From Arcanobacterium ihumii (GTDB lineage: Bacteria > Actinomycetota > Actinomycetes > Actinomycetales > Actinomycetaceae), in NCBI RefSeq assembly GCF_900604515.1, contig NZ_UWOS01000001.1, forward strand, positions 682,001 to 746,000: a stretch of DNA of 64,000 nt, read 5' to 3'. The notes under the pieces were generated by a model, which was given only the letters and a program-made list of their open reading frames with translations, ran no database searches and was not told the DNA's origin. Each line of letters opens with the position of its first letter. Position 1 is the first letter of the stretch. Positions 37,211 through 45,653 of this stretch are shown here, in pieces. The position numbers and the translations under genes are program-made.

Positions 37211-37944
37211 CGAACCCCCATTCCGAGTGAACGTAACAGTGCCGAATCAGCACGGACCTGATATGTTTCCATCCAAAGGTCCGGGATAAGAAGATCCTTA
37301 GGTTCGCCGATCGCACGCAGCGTCCCATTTATCATGGCTAAGCGATCCGAGATATCGACTGCCTGGCTTAAATCATGAGTGGACATCATAATTGCCACTC
37401 CGCTCCCTGCCAGCTCAACGAACAGATCCGAGAGTGCATCCTGATTGGGATGATCCAATCCCGTAAAAGGTTCGTCAAGGAGGAGCATTACTGGATTGGT
37501 TGCAAGAGCCCGTGCTATAAGCACACGCTGTTTTTGCCCACCGGATAGTTCCCCGATTGTTCGCGAACGCAAATCATAAAGCCCAACCTTTTTGAGCGCA
37601 GTATATACCCCCGCCCAATGTTCTTCTTTCGGCCGCCGAAATACCCCTAATTCCCTCAGAAAAGAGGTCATGACCATCGATTCGATTGAGATTGGATAGG
37701 TCCAATCGATGTCCTGACGCTGTGGTACATACCCAATTGAGCGAGCGGATCCTTCGCACGTTATCTCGCCTGAGTCAACAGGGATTAACCCCATAATTGA
37801 ACGCATGAGAGTGGTTTTACCTGCTCCATTTGGACCAATAAGCCCAAGGAGTTCCCCCGGAAAGATATCAAGGCTGACGTCACTCAGAACTTTCCGTCCG
37901 CCCAAACTCACGCAGAGTTGATCAATATGAACAACCGGATTCAC
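37207..37944 (-). CDS. Anchored-repeat-type ABC transporter ATP-binding protein (ZnuC/MntA family)
   Basis: 245 aa. Walker A GPNGAGKTTLMRSIM, Q-loop YVPQRQDIDW, signature LSGGQKQRVLIARAL, Walker B MLLLDEPFTGLD and H-loop MSTHDLSQA. It powers the importer whose permease follows. Overlaps of 4 nt with both neighbours. The C-terminal 25 residues carry the family tail (IPDLWMETYQVRADSALLRSLG). Confidence 0.93.
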   Translation of the reverse strand: MNPVVHIDQLCVSLGGRKVLSDVSLDIFPGELLGLIGPNGAGKTTLMRSIMGLIPVDSGEITCEGSARSIGYVPQRQDIDWTYPISIESMVMTSFLRELGVFRRPKEEHWAGVYTALKKVGLYDLRSRTIGELSGGQKQRVLIARALATNPVMLLLDEPFTGLDHPNQDALSDLFVELAGSGVAIMMSTHDLSQAVDISDRLAMINGTLRAIGEPKDLLIPDLWMETYQVRADSALLRSLGMGVR

Positions 37945-38978
37945 TTACTACCACCGTTTGTTTCTTTGCCTTCGACGCCGAACGGTTCCGAATGTTTTTC
38001 TGGTTCAGATTGCTGTGAAGCCGATCGATCATCCGATTGCGATAGAGAATCAGCTGCAGCCTTCTGACGCTTCGACGTTGCCTTACGTCCAAGTACAATG
38101 CCCACTACGACCACAAGTGCCACCGCAAGAATCGCCAGACCAATGATCAATGGAAGCGACGTTGATTTATCAACAGCGCTTGGCTCGTTGACTTTTGCTG
38201 GTGCTTCAGGGGCGGTTTCTTTGCTCCACTTTGCCGTTAATGCCTTTTGTGCATCGGTAGCATTCCCTACTGCAAAACGTAAAATTTGCGAATTTTCGAC
38301 CGTTGTCCCATCTTTTAGCTGTGCTTGGGCGGTAATTCGTACCAGATGAATTCCTGGCTCAGTAAAAACCCAGTTTGCATGGGTATGAGTGTTGAGGTCA
38401 ACATGGATTGGCTGAGCTTTATCAGAATCGCTCTTCCATAGCAGTTGGGGTCCAGCGAAATTCCCTGCCTGCACAAATACATTAAAGTTTCCTGGACCTT
38501 CATGACCCGAATAAATTAAAGACACACCGCCGTTAACTTTTGAAACAACGTTTGGATCTTGGGTGTTCCATCCAAGCCAAACAACATTAGCGATTTCCTG
38601 CTGTGGGACAACCCAAACTTCTTTATCAGCCTTAATAAAGGAATATTCTTTGCCTTGTGGAACAGCGATCTTTCCTTTATCACTCACGCGAAATACTACA
38701 TCTTCAAGGTGACGCCATGTAGGAGTTTGCGAAGCATCGTCGCGTGCCATCAGAGTCCATGTTCCATCAATAAATTTTGGTCCCATATCCACATGACCCG
38801 CGGAAATTTCAACAGGTGTTCCCCGAGACGCAATTGCCTCATTCGCGTCCACAACCTGGGTAAGTGCCGGATCAGCAGGTGCAGGCTTCGGTGTATCTTC
38901 TGCCCAGGCAGTTGCAGGGAGTGCGCACAGCGAAAGGAATGCTACTACACATTGCATAAATGCCTTCGATAACTTCAT
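37941..38978 (-). CDS. Surface-anchored single-repeat protein (choice-of-anchor M)
   Basis: 345 aa. Signal peptide (about 1-27, ending ATAWAED), one TIGR03769-type domain from about 55 to 235, and a C-terminal membrane span (LPLIIGLAILAVALVVVVGIVLG) with a cytoplasmic Ser/Gln/Glu-rich tail (about 300-345). The domain has the hallmark GHVDMGPKFIDG opening, an internal WRHLEDVVFRV and the DLNTHTHANWVFTEPG segment with the H-x-H-x-x-W motif. Single-domain member placed between the binding protein gene and ATPase gene; 4-nt overlaps on both sides. It could hold metal or a substrate at the membrane face for the importer. Confidence 0.88.
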   Translation of the reverse strand: MKLSKAFMQCVVAFLSLCALPATAWAEDTPKPAPADPALTQVVDANEAIASRGTPVEISAGHVDMGPKFIDGTWTLMARDDASQTPTWRHLEDVVFRVSDKGKIAVPQGKEYSFIKADKEVWVVPQQEIANVVWLGWNTQDPNVVSKVNGGVSLIYSGHEGPGNFNVFVQAGNFAGPQLLWKSDSDKAQPIHVDLNTHTHANWVFTEPGIHLVRITAQAQLKDGTTVENSQILRFAVGNATDAQKALTAKWSKETAPEAPAKVNEPSAVDKSTSLPLIIGLAILAVALVVVVGIVLGRKATSKRQKAAADSLSQSDDRSASQQSEPEKHSEPFGVEGKETNGGSK

Positions 38979-40537
38979 TTCTGTTCAACTTTCTTTGAAT
39001 GCCAAGTGCGATCCCACGCGGGAAGCGAATCTGGATCAAGGCATGACTTCAAGGATTTGGTATTAAATTCCATAAGTTCCACGTAAGAGTTAACCCCCTC
39101 AGCGAAGGTATCGGACTGGACTTCACACAGCCTGACCTGAGCTGAATGGGCAAGATTTATCAGTTCCGCAGCATGAGTACGATTTGTTGGCTCGATGAAG
39201 ACGGCGCGTGCTTGGGTGTCGCGTAAAGTACGAGTGAGGTTAGCCAGTGTCTGCACCGAGGGCTCTAGACTCGGATTAGGAGCGATAAAACCTGCAATAT
39301 CAAATCCGTATGCCTTTGCTAAATAGCCAAAGCTATCATGTGCAGTTACCAGTTTCCGCTGGCTGGCAGGAATGGACCCCAACACGCTTCGCATCCAGTC
39401 ATCAAGATTTCGTAACTCCTCGAGATACGATGTGGCAGAATCACGATAGTTAGTTGCGTGCTCCGGATCCAATGCGCTGAGCCTGTCCCGAATTACTTCC
39501 ACGTAAGCGATTGCATTTTTGACGTCATGCCACAGATGCGGATCAATCTCACCGTGGACGTGTTTTCCCAGAACTGCCTGGGCTAGTACCCAAGAATCAC
39601 TGCCGGGAGCTCCTAGGAATTTCCACTCATTTGAGGGGACGGTAGTGGCTACAGAATGAGGAACAGAAATTACTACTGAACGAGGATCATAGGAAGCCGC
39701 AGATCCGGTTTCACCTGTACCTTCAAGAGTAATTTCTCCCTTGAGGTGGGCAGTAATATCAACGTGCCCGGAATCCAGCACTTTTGGGGCAACTCCCTGG
39801 GGATCTTTTCCAACCATGAAGGTAAGTGCCGTCGTCCCCAGAAGTTTTGGAACGCCGTCGTGAATTAATTCCGCTTTGAGATTGAGATCGTATTTTCCTG
39901 GCTTAGAAAATCCCCACGACATATGGGTATGTGCGTTCGTGGGTAGCGAGACTACATCATCGCCATCGATACCATCATAGGAGGCAATCCACGGTGTTGG
40001 ATTACCAAAAGTTCCCGTGGTGAAGGCGGATAAGTGACCCGGACCGTTAACTGAGGTTGCGCTGATTCGTACTTGGTCCGTGCTACTACCCTGACCGTCT
40101 ACTCGGAAACCCAACCAAATTGTTGAGAGGGATGCATCTTCCACCAACCGAATATGACGTGCTCCATACGGAACAGCTTCCTGTCCGAGAGCAACGTGGG
40201 AGGTTCCGTCAGGAAGATTCGCGTCAATCGTCTCTATCAGCGAGGACTCTTCAAGCAATAATTGATTCGAAAATGCAATTTTTGCATGGGAGACGTCTCT
40301 CAACGTTGCTAAAGAAGGCTCATAGGTATGAGGGTCGGCTCCCACCGGAACTAGGCTGACCACCTTCGCTTCTGGCGCAACGTGCCGTACTAGATCAGCA
40401 ATAATCGGAGTACTTGCAACGATCGTCATGCGTTCGTGATCGGCAACGTTTGGTGAGACAGTAGCCGCTGAACATGCACTAGCCGCTGCCACCATCCCAA
40501 AACTAGCCAACCACGAAAAATACTTCTTGAAGGTCAC
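38975..40537 (-). CDS. ZnuA-type metal-binding lipoprotein with an inserted surface-repeat domain (TIGR03772 type)
   Basis: 520 aa. Lipoprotein signal (lipobox SACS, Cys22). A split cluster 9 (ZnuA/MntC) solute-binding fold: the N-terminal lobe holds LVPVGADPHTYEPSLATL; the C-terminal lobe has HGEIDPHLWHDVKNAIAYV and VTAHDSFGYLAKAYG. These place metal-binding histidines at the expected places; an acidic ligand may lie near EVQSDTFAEGV. Between the lobes (about 105-270) a complete TIGR03769 domain is inserted, with NAHTHMSWGFSKPGKYDLNL. This fused architecture is the known signature of the 'anchored repeat' ABC type. It is the external receptor for Zn2+ or Mn2+. Confidence 0.92.
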   Translation of the reverse strand: MTFKKYFSWLASFGMVAAASACSAATVSPNVADHERMTIVASTPIIADLVRHVAPEAKVVSLVPVGADPHTYEPSLATLRDVSHAKIAFSNQLLLEESSLIETIDANLPDGTSHVALGQEAVPYGARHIRLVEDASLSTIWLGFRVDGQGSSTDQVRISATSVNGPGHLSAFTTGTFGNPTPWIASYDGIDGDDVVSLPTNAHTHMSWGFSKPGKYDLNLKAELIHDGVPKLLGTTALTFMVGKDPQGVAPKVLDSGHVDITAHLKGEITLEGTGETGSAASYDPRSVVISVPHSVATTVPSNEWKFLGAPGSDSWVLAQAVLGKHVHGEIDPHLWHDVKNAIAYVEVIRDRLSALDPEHATNYRDSATSYLEELRNLDDWMRSVLGSIPASQRKLVTAHDSFGYLAKAYGFDIAGFIAPNPSLEPSVQTLANLTRTLRDTQARAVFIEPTNRTHAAELINLAHSAQVRLCEVQSDTFAEGVNSYVELMEFNTKSLKSCLDPDSLPAWDRTWHSKKVEQK

Positions 40538-42348
40538 TTCGTACTCACTCGTGCCGACGTATCTGAACGGCGACGCCTATACAAGACGAACACTACCCCG
40601 GAAAAAATTACTACTACAGCCGCTATAATCGCAGGAACAAGGGACGACCCAGTGGTCGAGAGATTTCCAGGAAGAGCGGAAGCAGCAATATTCTTCCCCT
40701 GTGCGCGCAAAGCGGCAATTTGCTCAGCAGATAGCTGACAGTCGGCTCCACTAGCAGTCTTACCAACGTATTCAATTCGATAGTATTGTCCGTTTTCTTT
40801 AACAACACCGCTTGGCATTTGAGAAGACGACGACGATCCACCAAACCAGTATCGTCCTACAATCTTTCCAAAGTTTCCTGATTCAAAGACAGCCAGAGAT
40901 CCTGGACCGGAAACGGAGTTCAAGGTCCAGGTAACGTTTCCGGAGGTGTTTTGAAGGAGCGATGGGTGCATAGTATTTGCACCCACCCACGGAACACCAG
41001 GAACCTGGGTAGAAGAAATTAGCCAAATTGGGCTTCCCGCAGGAGCTACAAACTCAATACCTGCTGGAGCGGTAGTCTTTGCCGAATTCGCAACACCAAA
41101 CACTAAGGAACTAGGAGATACCCAATTAGCTGGTTGAGAACGGTCGTCCTTGATACTCATCGTAATTCCACCGCCGTTAGAAACGGTTCCTACATCAAAA
41201 TGTCCAGAATTTGCGTTACCGGTTCCACCAACGTTGAAGGTCAATACTCCTGAAGTTGTTAGAGCTTGCCCGGATTTGGAAGTGGTTGATTGAGTAATGG
41301 ATACTCTATACGTTCCAGGAGCGCTAAAAACCCAGTTTGGGTGAACATGAGTGTTAGCGGGAATCGTATAGCTTCCACCTGTCCGCGTTGCGCCTGCGGA
41401 TGGTGCAGCGATCGGTGTCTTCACTTCAGTTGGAATACACTGCTCAGCCTGTGGCTGTGAATTCTGCGTAGCAGATTGAGGCGTAGGCGATGCTGAAGGC
41501 GCTGGCTGAGTTACTTCGCTTGGTGTTGTATTTGATCCTGGGGAAGGAAGTGAAGGATTTCCAGGATTGACTACCGTGGTAGAAGGAGTGTAATTTCCGG
41601 CTTTAGCCTGTGCGATTAGGTCATCCCCAACTACCCAATGATAAACAGCTGGTTCAGAGACTATTTCTGCACCATCTTTGTAAGTAACATGTGCTCGAAC
41701 AGTGAAGTCATATCCACCACGAGCGCTAAATAACCAATTAACGTGTTGATGCGTTGGGTTTTGGTGAGTTAGACGCAATCCATCACGCAGGTCGAACGCA
41801 CCGCCAGACAGCACCGATTCGGCTCCACCAAATACTCCCTGTTGCCACATGAATACTTTTCCTGGACCTTTAACAGAGATGAATTCAAATTCGATTTTTG
41901 CTGGATCAATTTCACCAACTTTTAGACTGTCAAATCCTGGCCAGAGAAGCCGTTGGTCTTGCACCTGCGGCAGAGCATATCCTGCAATTCCGATTTCTGG
42001 AAGCTGTTTAGTCTGCTCGTTGTAGGATGCATCCGCAACACCAAAAATTACTTCATTTGGATTGTGATAGGTGGATTTCCCTGGTGTGGTAATGTCTTCC
42101 TTCGTCACTAGAGACACGGTACCCCCGTTTGGAACAACGGTAATTGCATCCGTATGACCGGTAGTGAGCACTGTGTACGATGACGCCGCTTGGGCGGGCA
42201 ACGCAACCAAGGTAGCAAAGATCAAAGATAACGCAACGAAAAAAATACCAGTTACTAAACTGCTTTGTGAGCTTAAAGCAGCATTTCGGCTCTGATTGTT
42301 CAGTGCAGCTACATTTCTTTTCCACCCAAAAGAACCAAATTTATGCAT
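40534..42348 (-). CDS. Surface-anchored repeat protein opening the metal ABC operon (choice-of-anchor M)
   Basis: 604 aa. A long N-terminal signal (about 1-54, hydrophobic VTGIFFVALSLIFATLVALPAQA). Three TIGR03769-type regions: about 60-230 with NPTHQHVNWLFSARGGYDF, about 310-380 as a shorter version with NTHVHPNWVFSAPGTYRV, and about 383-545 starting GHFDVGTVSNGGG. A Pro/Ser/Thr linker joins the first two. A C-terminal span (LVPAIIAAVVVIFSGVVFVLY) and basic tail RRRRSDTSARVSTK finish it. The ATG at 42348 is first in the operon; a possible DtxR-like site lies in the 150 bp upstream. No LPxTG. The multiple H-x-H-x-x-W repeats suggest metal or tetrapyrrole contact at the surface; this is inference. 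Confidence 0.88.
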   Translation of the reverse strand: MHKFGSFGWKRNVAALNNQSRNAALSSQSSLVTGIFFVALSLIFATLVALPAQAASSYTVLTTGHTDAITVVPNGGTVSLVTKEDITTPGKSTYHNPNEVIFGVADASYNEQTKQLPEIGIAGYALPQVQDQRLLWPGFDSLKVGEIDPAKIEFEFISVKGPGKVFMWQQGVFGGAESVLSGGAFDLRDGLRLTHQNPTHQHVNWLFSARGGYDFTVRAHVTYKDGAEIVSEPAVYHWVVGDDLIAQAKAGNYTPSTTVVNPGNPSLPSPGSNTTPSEVTQPAPSASPTPQSATQNSQPQAEQCIPTEVKTPIAAPSAGATRTGGSYTIPANTHVHPNWVFSAPGTYRVSITQSTTSKSGQALTTSGVLTFNVGGTGNANSGHFDVGTVSNGGGITMSIKDDRSQPANWVSPSSLVFGVANSAKTTAPAGIEFVAPAGSPIWLISSTQVPGVPWVGANTMHPSLLQNTSGNVTWTLNSVSGPGSLAVFESGNFGKIVGRYWFGGSSSSSQMPSGVVKENGQYYRIEYVGKTASGADCQLSAEQIAALRAQGKNIAASALPGNLSTTGSSLVPAIIAAVVVIFSGVVFVLYRRRRSDTSARVSTK

Positions 42349-42382
42349 GAGTCGACCTATTCTAACTGAGATTCATTCTTAT

Positions 42383-42415
42383 ATTAGGTAATTCCAACTT
42401 GAAAGTGAACCTAAT
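42383..42415 (-). promoter_or_regulatory. Possible DtxR-type operator before the metal ABC operon
   Basis: TTAGGTAATTCCAACTTGA at 42384-42402 matches the 19-bp DtxR/IdeR consensus at 13 positions by eye. A perfect 7-base inverted repeat (attaggt and acctaat) spans 42383-42415 and covers possible -10 sequences for the operon. Seven mismatch-tolerant positions make this weak, but a DtxR gene is present at 3541. Confidence 0.3.
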
Positions 42416-42494
42416 AATCAATATAGAGGTACAACCCACACACCATTTCAGCGATTTTAAGCCTTGCACTATAGATATTTCTAGAGACACAATT

Positions 42495-42529
42495 GTGGGG
42501 TAGTTCAGAAAAATTCTGAACTACCCCAC
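42495..42529 (-). terminator. Terminator after the MFS gene
   Basis: Perfect 16-bp arms (gtggggtagttcagaa and complement) around aaa. It lies 96 bp beyond the MFS stop and separates that gene from the metal operon promoter. Confidence 0.8.
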
Positions 42530-42624
42530 CCTAAGTTGACGCTCTCCTCCCAGCACTTATTGCCAAGGTCAAGCCACACTTCCGACCAAGCCAGAAGCAC
42601 CCAACTACTGAGCTAATTATCTAA

Positions 42625-44076
42625 CTACAAAGTGCGTCTAGCTTCATCACACGCGAGCTTTGCTTCTAACTCGGCTTTAGATTCCGAATCAACCTCCGCA
42701 GACCCATCTGCAGTAACAGCCAAGATATCGTGCTCTCCGCCGTCTTCAAGCATCCCCTTGCTCTCAAGACGCTTGTTAATAAGCGCGAGTACAATCGCAC
42801 AGGCAGCACCCACAGCAGCAACCGTGACGGTAATCAGCAAAACCTTCTGATATCCATCGTATGGATTAGCCTTGTGACTTTCGACAATTCCTGCCGTCAT
42901 CGGGTGCGCCCAGAAAACGGATGCGTAAGCAAGGAAAGAACCAACAGACATCGCCGAACCAGAGATATGTTCAGGAAGATGAAGTTCTGCAATCGGAGCA
43001 AGGATAACAGCCTTACCCATAAAGACTCCAAGTGCCATAACCATCAACAGAACCATAGCGAGCCACATTAGGTCCGAGCCGGAAGGGAGAAGGTAGACGC
43101 AGAACGCACCCGCCGTCGTGATCGAAAGCGCGACGCCAAGCATCACGGTAGAGGATTTGAACACATAGTCTGCAACGATTCCTGAAACCAAGCCAGCAAA
43201 TACGCCAACCAAACCGGTGTTGAAGATACCAAAGATACCAGCCACAGAGTCAGATGCGTGGAAAACCAGCTTAATGTAAGGAGCTGACAGGTAAATAAGG
43301 TTGACGTAAGTCCAGTAGATACACATTGCTGCGAGTCCAGCAAGCCAAACACGTGGCTTTAGGAGGACGTTTACCAATCCAGCCAAAGCAGCTAGGTTCT
43401 TTCCGGCCTTCTTTTCACCGATCTGAACAGATTCGGCAACTGCGTTCTTCGGAACGAAACGAAGAAGTGAAATAACGATCGGCACTAGGAGAAGCGCATA
43501 CCCAACGCCGAAGGCCTTGAGGACGCCGGCTGCATGGTCTGGGAAAAGTCCGATTGCGCCGATCACGATGAGGTTCATGATCACTTCGACGCCACGACGA
43601 ATAGTTTCGAGTAATCCCATGGCAAGACCGCGCCCCTTGGTATCTTCATCTTTTGCCACAAAGACGACGCCATTAACGACGGCCGGCCAGCCAATTGCAT
43701 CCCAGATACCCCAGCTAGCTGCAATAACAACCATAACACTGAAGGAAAGGTTAGGAACAAGGAAGAGGATCAGGAAGGTTACTAGACGCCAACTTGCGAA
43801 GGCAATCAGAATGGAACGGATGGTGAAGCGATTGTTTACCCAGCCCGCAGGGACGTAGAAGAACATCGCAATACCAATCCAGCCCATAAGGATACCAAAT
43901 TGGTCCATGCCAATTCCCAGGGATTGCGTCAGTGGCAACATTAGGGCACCCTTGAACGCTTCGAAAGAAACGTAGACAAGCTGGCCCGTGAGAACCACTG
44001 TAAGGAAAGCTCCGATCTTACCACGCTTCAAGAAATGAGGAATGCGTGAAGACGAAGCAGTACTTGTTTCATTCAT
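42625..44076 (-). CDS. MFS transporter
   Basis: 483 aa from ATG 44076 (MNETSTASSSRIPHFLK); the frame is open 17 codons upstream. Twelve membrane spans; the loop 2-3 region is YVPAGWVNNRFTIRS, a variant of the MFS A motif. The topology and PAGWVNNRFT plus WGIWDAIGWPAVVNGV segments recall the UhpC/GlpT-like OPA branch or nitrate/sugar-phosphate related MFS proteins. The substrate is unknown. A glycerophosphodiesterase lies 176 bp upstream on the same strand, which hints at glycerol phosphate or glycerophosphodiester uptake. The C-terminal tail is acidic (VDSESKAELEAKLACDEAR). Confidence 0.85.
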   Translation of the reverse strand: MNETSTASSSRIPHFLKRGKIGAFLTVVLTGQLVYVSFEAFKGALMLPLTQSLGIGMDQFGILMGWIGIAMFFYVPAGWVNNRFTIRSILIAFASWRLVTFLILFLVPNLSFSVMVVIAASWGIWDAIGWPAVVNGVVFVAKDEDTKGRGLAMGLLETIRRGVEVIMNLIVIGAIGLFPDHAAGVLKAFGVGYALLLVPIVISLLRFVPKNAVAESVQIGEKKAGKNLAALAGLVNVLLKPRVWLAGLAAMCIYWTYVNLIYLSAPYIKLVFHASDSVAGIFGIFNTGLVGVFAGLVSGIVADYVFKSSTVMLGVALSITTAGAFCVYLLPSGSDLMWLAMVLLMVMALGVFMGKAVILAPIAELHLPEHISGSAMSVGSFLAYASVFWAHPMTAGIVESHKANPYDGYQKVLLITVTVAAVGAACAIVLALINKRLESKGMLEDGGEHDILAVTADGSAEVDSESKAELEAKLACDEARRTL

Positions 44077-44106
44077 TATTGCAGTACTTTCAGTATGTTG
44101 AACGTG

Positions 44107-44129
44107 CGATGTGGCACAGCGCCACATCG
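44107..44129 (-). repeat. Hairpin in the leader of the MFS gene
   Basis: Arms cgatgtggc and gccacatcg around acagc, 31 bp ahead of the MFS start. Two more hairpins follow toward the GDPD gene: cctacgtggg/cccacgcagg (about 44150-44173) and ttcggcg/cgccgaa (about 44179-44205). Three stem-loops in 120 bp suggest a terminator for GDPD plus a structured leader. Confidence 0.5.
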
Positions 44130-44252
44130 AGAAAGAGATCCTACGTGGGCAGGCAATCAGATCCCACGCAGGACCGCTTTAATTCGGCGCACTAAGGCAC
44201 GCCGAAGCCCACCGACCACATCGCCGGTGAATCTTAAAGTGGCAGGATAGGG

Positions 44253-44996
44253 TTATGCCATAAATTCGTGGGCAGCATCCGTAAATACGCCCGTAACTCC
44301 CCAGTTAAAAAGCTCGTTTGCACGGGCTTTACTGTTAACTGTCCACACGTTCACACCGTAGCCGGCGTCTCGGAAAGCGGTAACCATTTCTGGGGTTAGC
44401 GTTGCATCTTCAGGGTGGATGTAGCTAGCGCCCACCAGCTCAAGGATGGAGCGCCAGTCTGGCCACAAGTTTTCCTTCACAAACAATGCACCGAGGGGGA
44501 GTTCGGGGCGTGCTTCGTGAACATGATGGAGAAGTAGGTGGTTGAAGCTCGAAACGATAACTTCACGCTCTGGGTCAAGACGATCGAGTTCAGCTAGGGT
44601 ATTTTCAATCAATTTGAGAGATGCTTCCTTGCCACGCTCATTAGACTTAAGCTCAATGTTGGCATTCAGACCGGTCTCATTCATAAGGTCAACAAGTTGA
44701 CGCAAGGTGGGCATCGGCTCGCCTGCGTATTCTTTCGAAAACCAGGAACCGGCATCGATCTTTGGAAGATCATCTTCGGTTAAATCATAGAAGTATCCGG
44801 AGCGATTTGTGGTGCGGTCTAGCAAGGTGTCATGGATGACGACGGGCGTACCATCACCGAGGATATCAACGTCCGTTTCGAGCCATTTGATGCCGTGCTC
44901 TGCAACGAGTTTGAATGCGGAAAGTGTATTTTCTGGAGCGAGTGCATTAAGACCACGATGTGCAATTACTTCACGTTCCAACATTACATGTGTCAT
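44253..44996 (-). CDS. Glycerophosphodiester phosphodiesterase (GDPD)
   Basis: 247 aa from ATG 44996 (MTHVMLEREVIAHRGL); ATG codons 18 bp earlier (45014) and 12 bp later (44984) are alternatives. Cytoplasmic TIM-barrel enzyme that hydrolyses glycerophosphodiesters to glycerol-3-phosphate and an alcohol. Metal and phosphate ligands are present: VIAHRGLNALAPENTLSAF (HRG), WLETDVDILGDGTPVVIHDTLLDRTT (ExD and H) and NIELKSNE (E). No signal peptide. The MFS gene downstream may import its substrate. Confidence 0.92.
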   Translation of the reverse strand: MTHVMLEREVIAHRGLNALAPENTLSAFKLVAEHGIKWLETDVDILGDGTPVVIHDTLLDRTTNRSGYFYDLTEDDLPKIDAGSWFSKEYAGEPMPTLRQLVDLMNETGLNANIELKSNERGKEASLKLIENTLAELDRLDPEREVIVSSFNHLLLHHVHEARPELPLGALFVKENLWPDWRSILELVGASYIHPEDATLTPEMVTAFRDAGYGVNVWTVNSKARANELFNWGVTGVFTDAAHEFMA

Positions 44997-45376
44997 AGTT
45001 CCTACTATCGTCATTGACCAGCTAGTTAATACAGAGAAAAAGACACACCACGAATATCTATTTACTTAACAAAATTGCTACAATGGGAAACTTTCCATCA
45101 TAACATTTAAAAAATGAAACATTTTGCAATCGGTTGTATAAAATATGCCGCGGTCACTGGCTAATAGCCCAGACCTCGGCATCTGACGATATCTAGCATA
45201 CTTCTTATCGGAGCTAATTTCTCGGTAAACATAGTAAATTGATCGAATTACCAGAGCCGAATGAACGCATCGTGCGCCACCTCCGGTCTTTTCTTCACCC
45301 GTGACCAGTAGATATCCAAACACTTCCACAAAAGGTTAGATCATCAAGACATAACGTTTAATTTCGCAGCATACGT

Positions 45377-45430
45377 CTTACTCTAAAGGTCTACTCTAAA
45401 GTCAGTTTTAGAGTAGACCTTTAGAGTAAG
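45377..45430. repeat. Perfect 24-bp inverted repeat beside tRNA-Thr
   Basis: Two perfect 24-base arms (left arm begins cttactctaaagg) around a 6-base loop gtcagt. AT-rich (not GC-rich like the terminators here) and without a T-run. It lies 22 bp from the 3' end of tRNA-Thr, in a 437-bp gap (45015-45451) that otherwise holds no supported gene. It could be a tRNA-transcript hairpin, a site-specific recombination or integration relic, or a mobile-element terminus. Confidence 0.7.
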
Positions 45431-45451
45431 AATGATTGCGGGCACGAAAAG

Positions 45452-45524
45452 AGCCCCCTGTCGGACTCGAACCGACGACATCCGCTTTACAAGAGCGGTG
45501 CTCTACCAACTGAGCTAAGGAGGC
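45452..45524 (-). tRNA. tRNA-Thr (anticodon TGT)
   Basis: On the minus strand acceptor stem GCCTCCT pairs with AGGGGGC. The anticodon loop is CTTGTAA, giving TGT (Thr, ACA). T-loop TTCGAGT. No CCA is encoded. Confidence 0.93.
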
Positions 45525-45583
45525 TTTGCTTCAGATTTGGCAAAGGCTATCTACCAAAAACTTCAGCGTCTTAATATTGCCAG

Positions 45584-45628
45584 AAAGTGGGGCGGGATGC
45601 CAATTGGATTGGCATCCCGCCCCACTTT
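45584..45628 (-). terminator. Terminator after the DsbA-like gene
   Basis: Perfect 20-bp arms aaagtggggcgggatgccaa and its complement around ttgga. It sits 26 bp past the stop of the gene at 45654-46487. Confidence 0.85.
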
Positions 45629-45653
45629 GAGTCCCATTAGTTAGGTCACTTAT

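Noticed and set aside
45078-45329. 83-codon minus-strand frame between GDPD and tRNA-Thr
   Set aside because: Composition does not look like protein, no homology recognised, no ribosome site.
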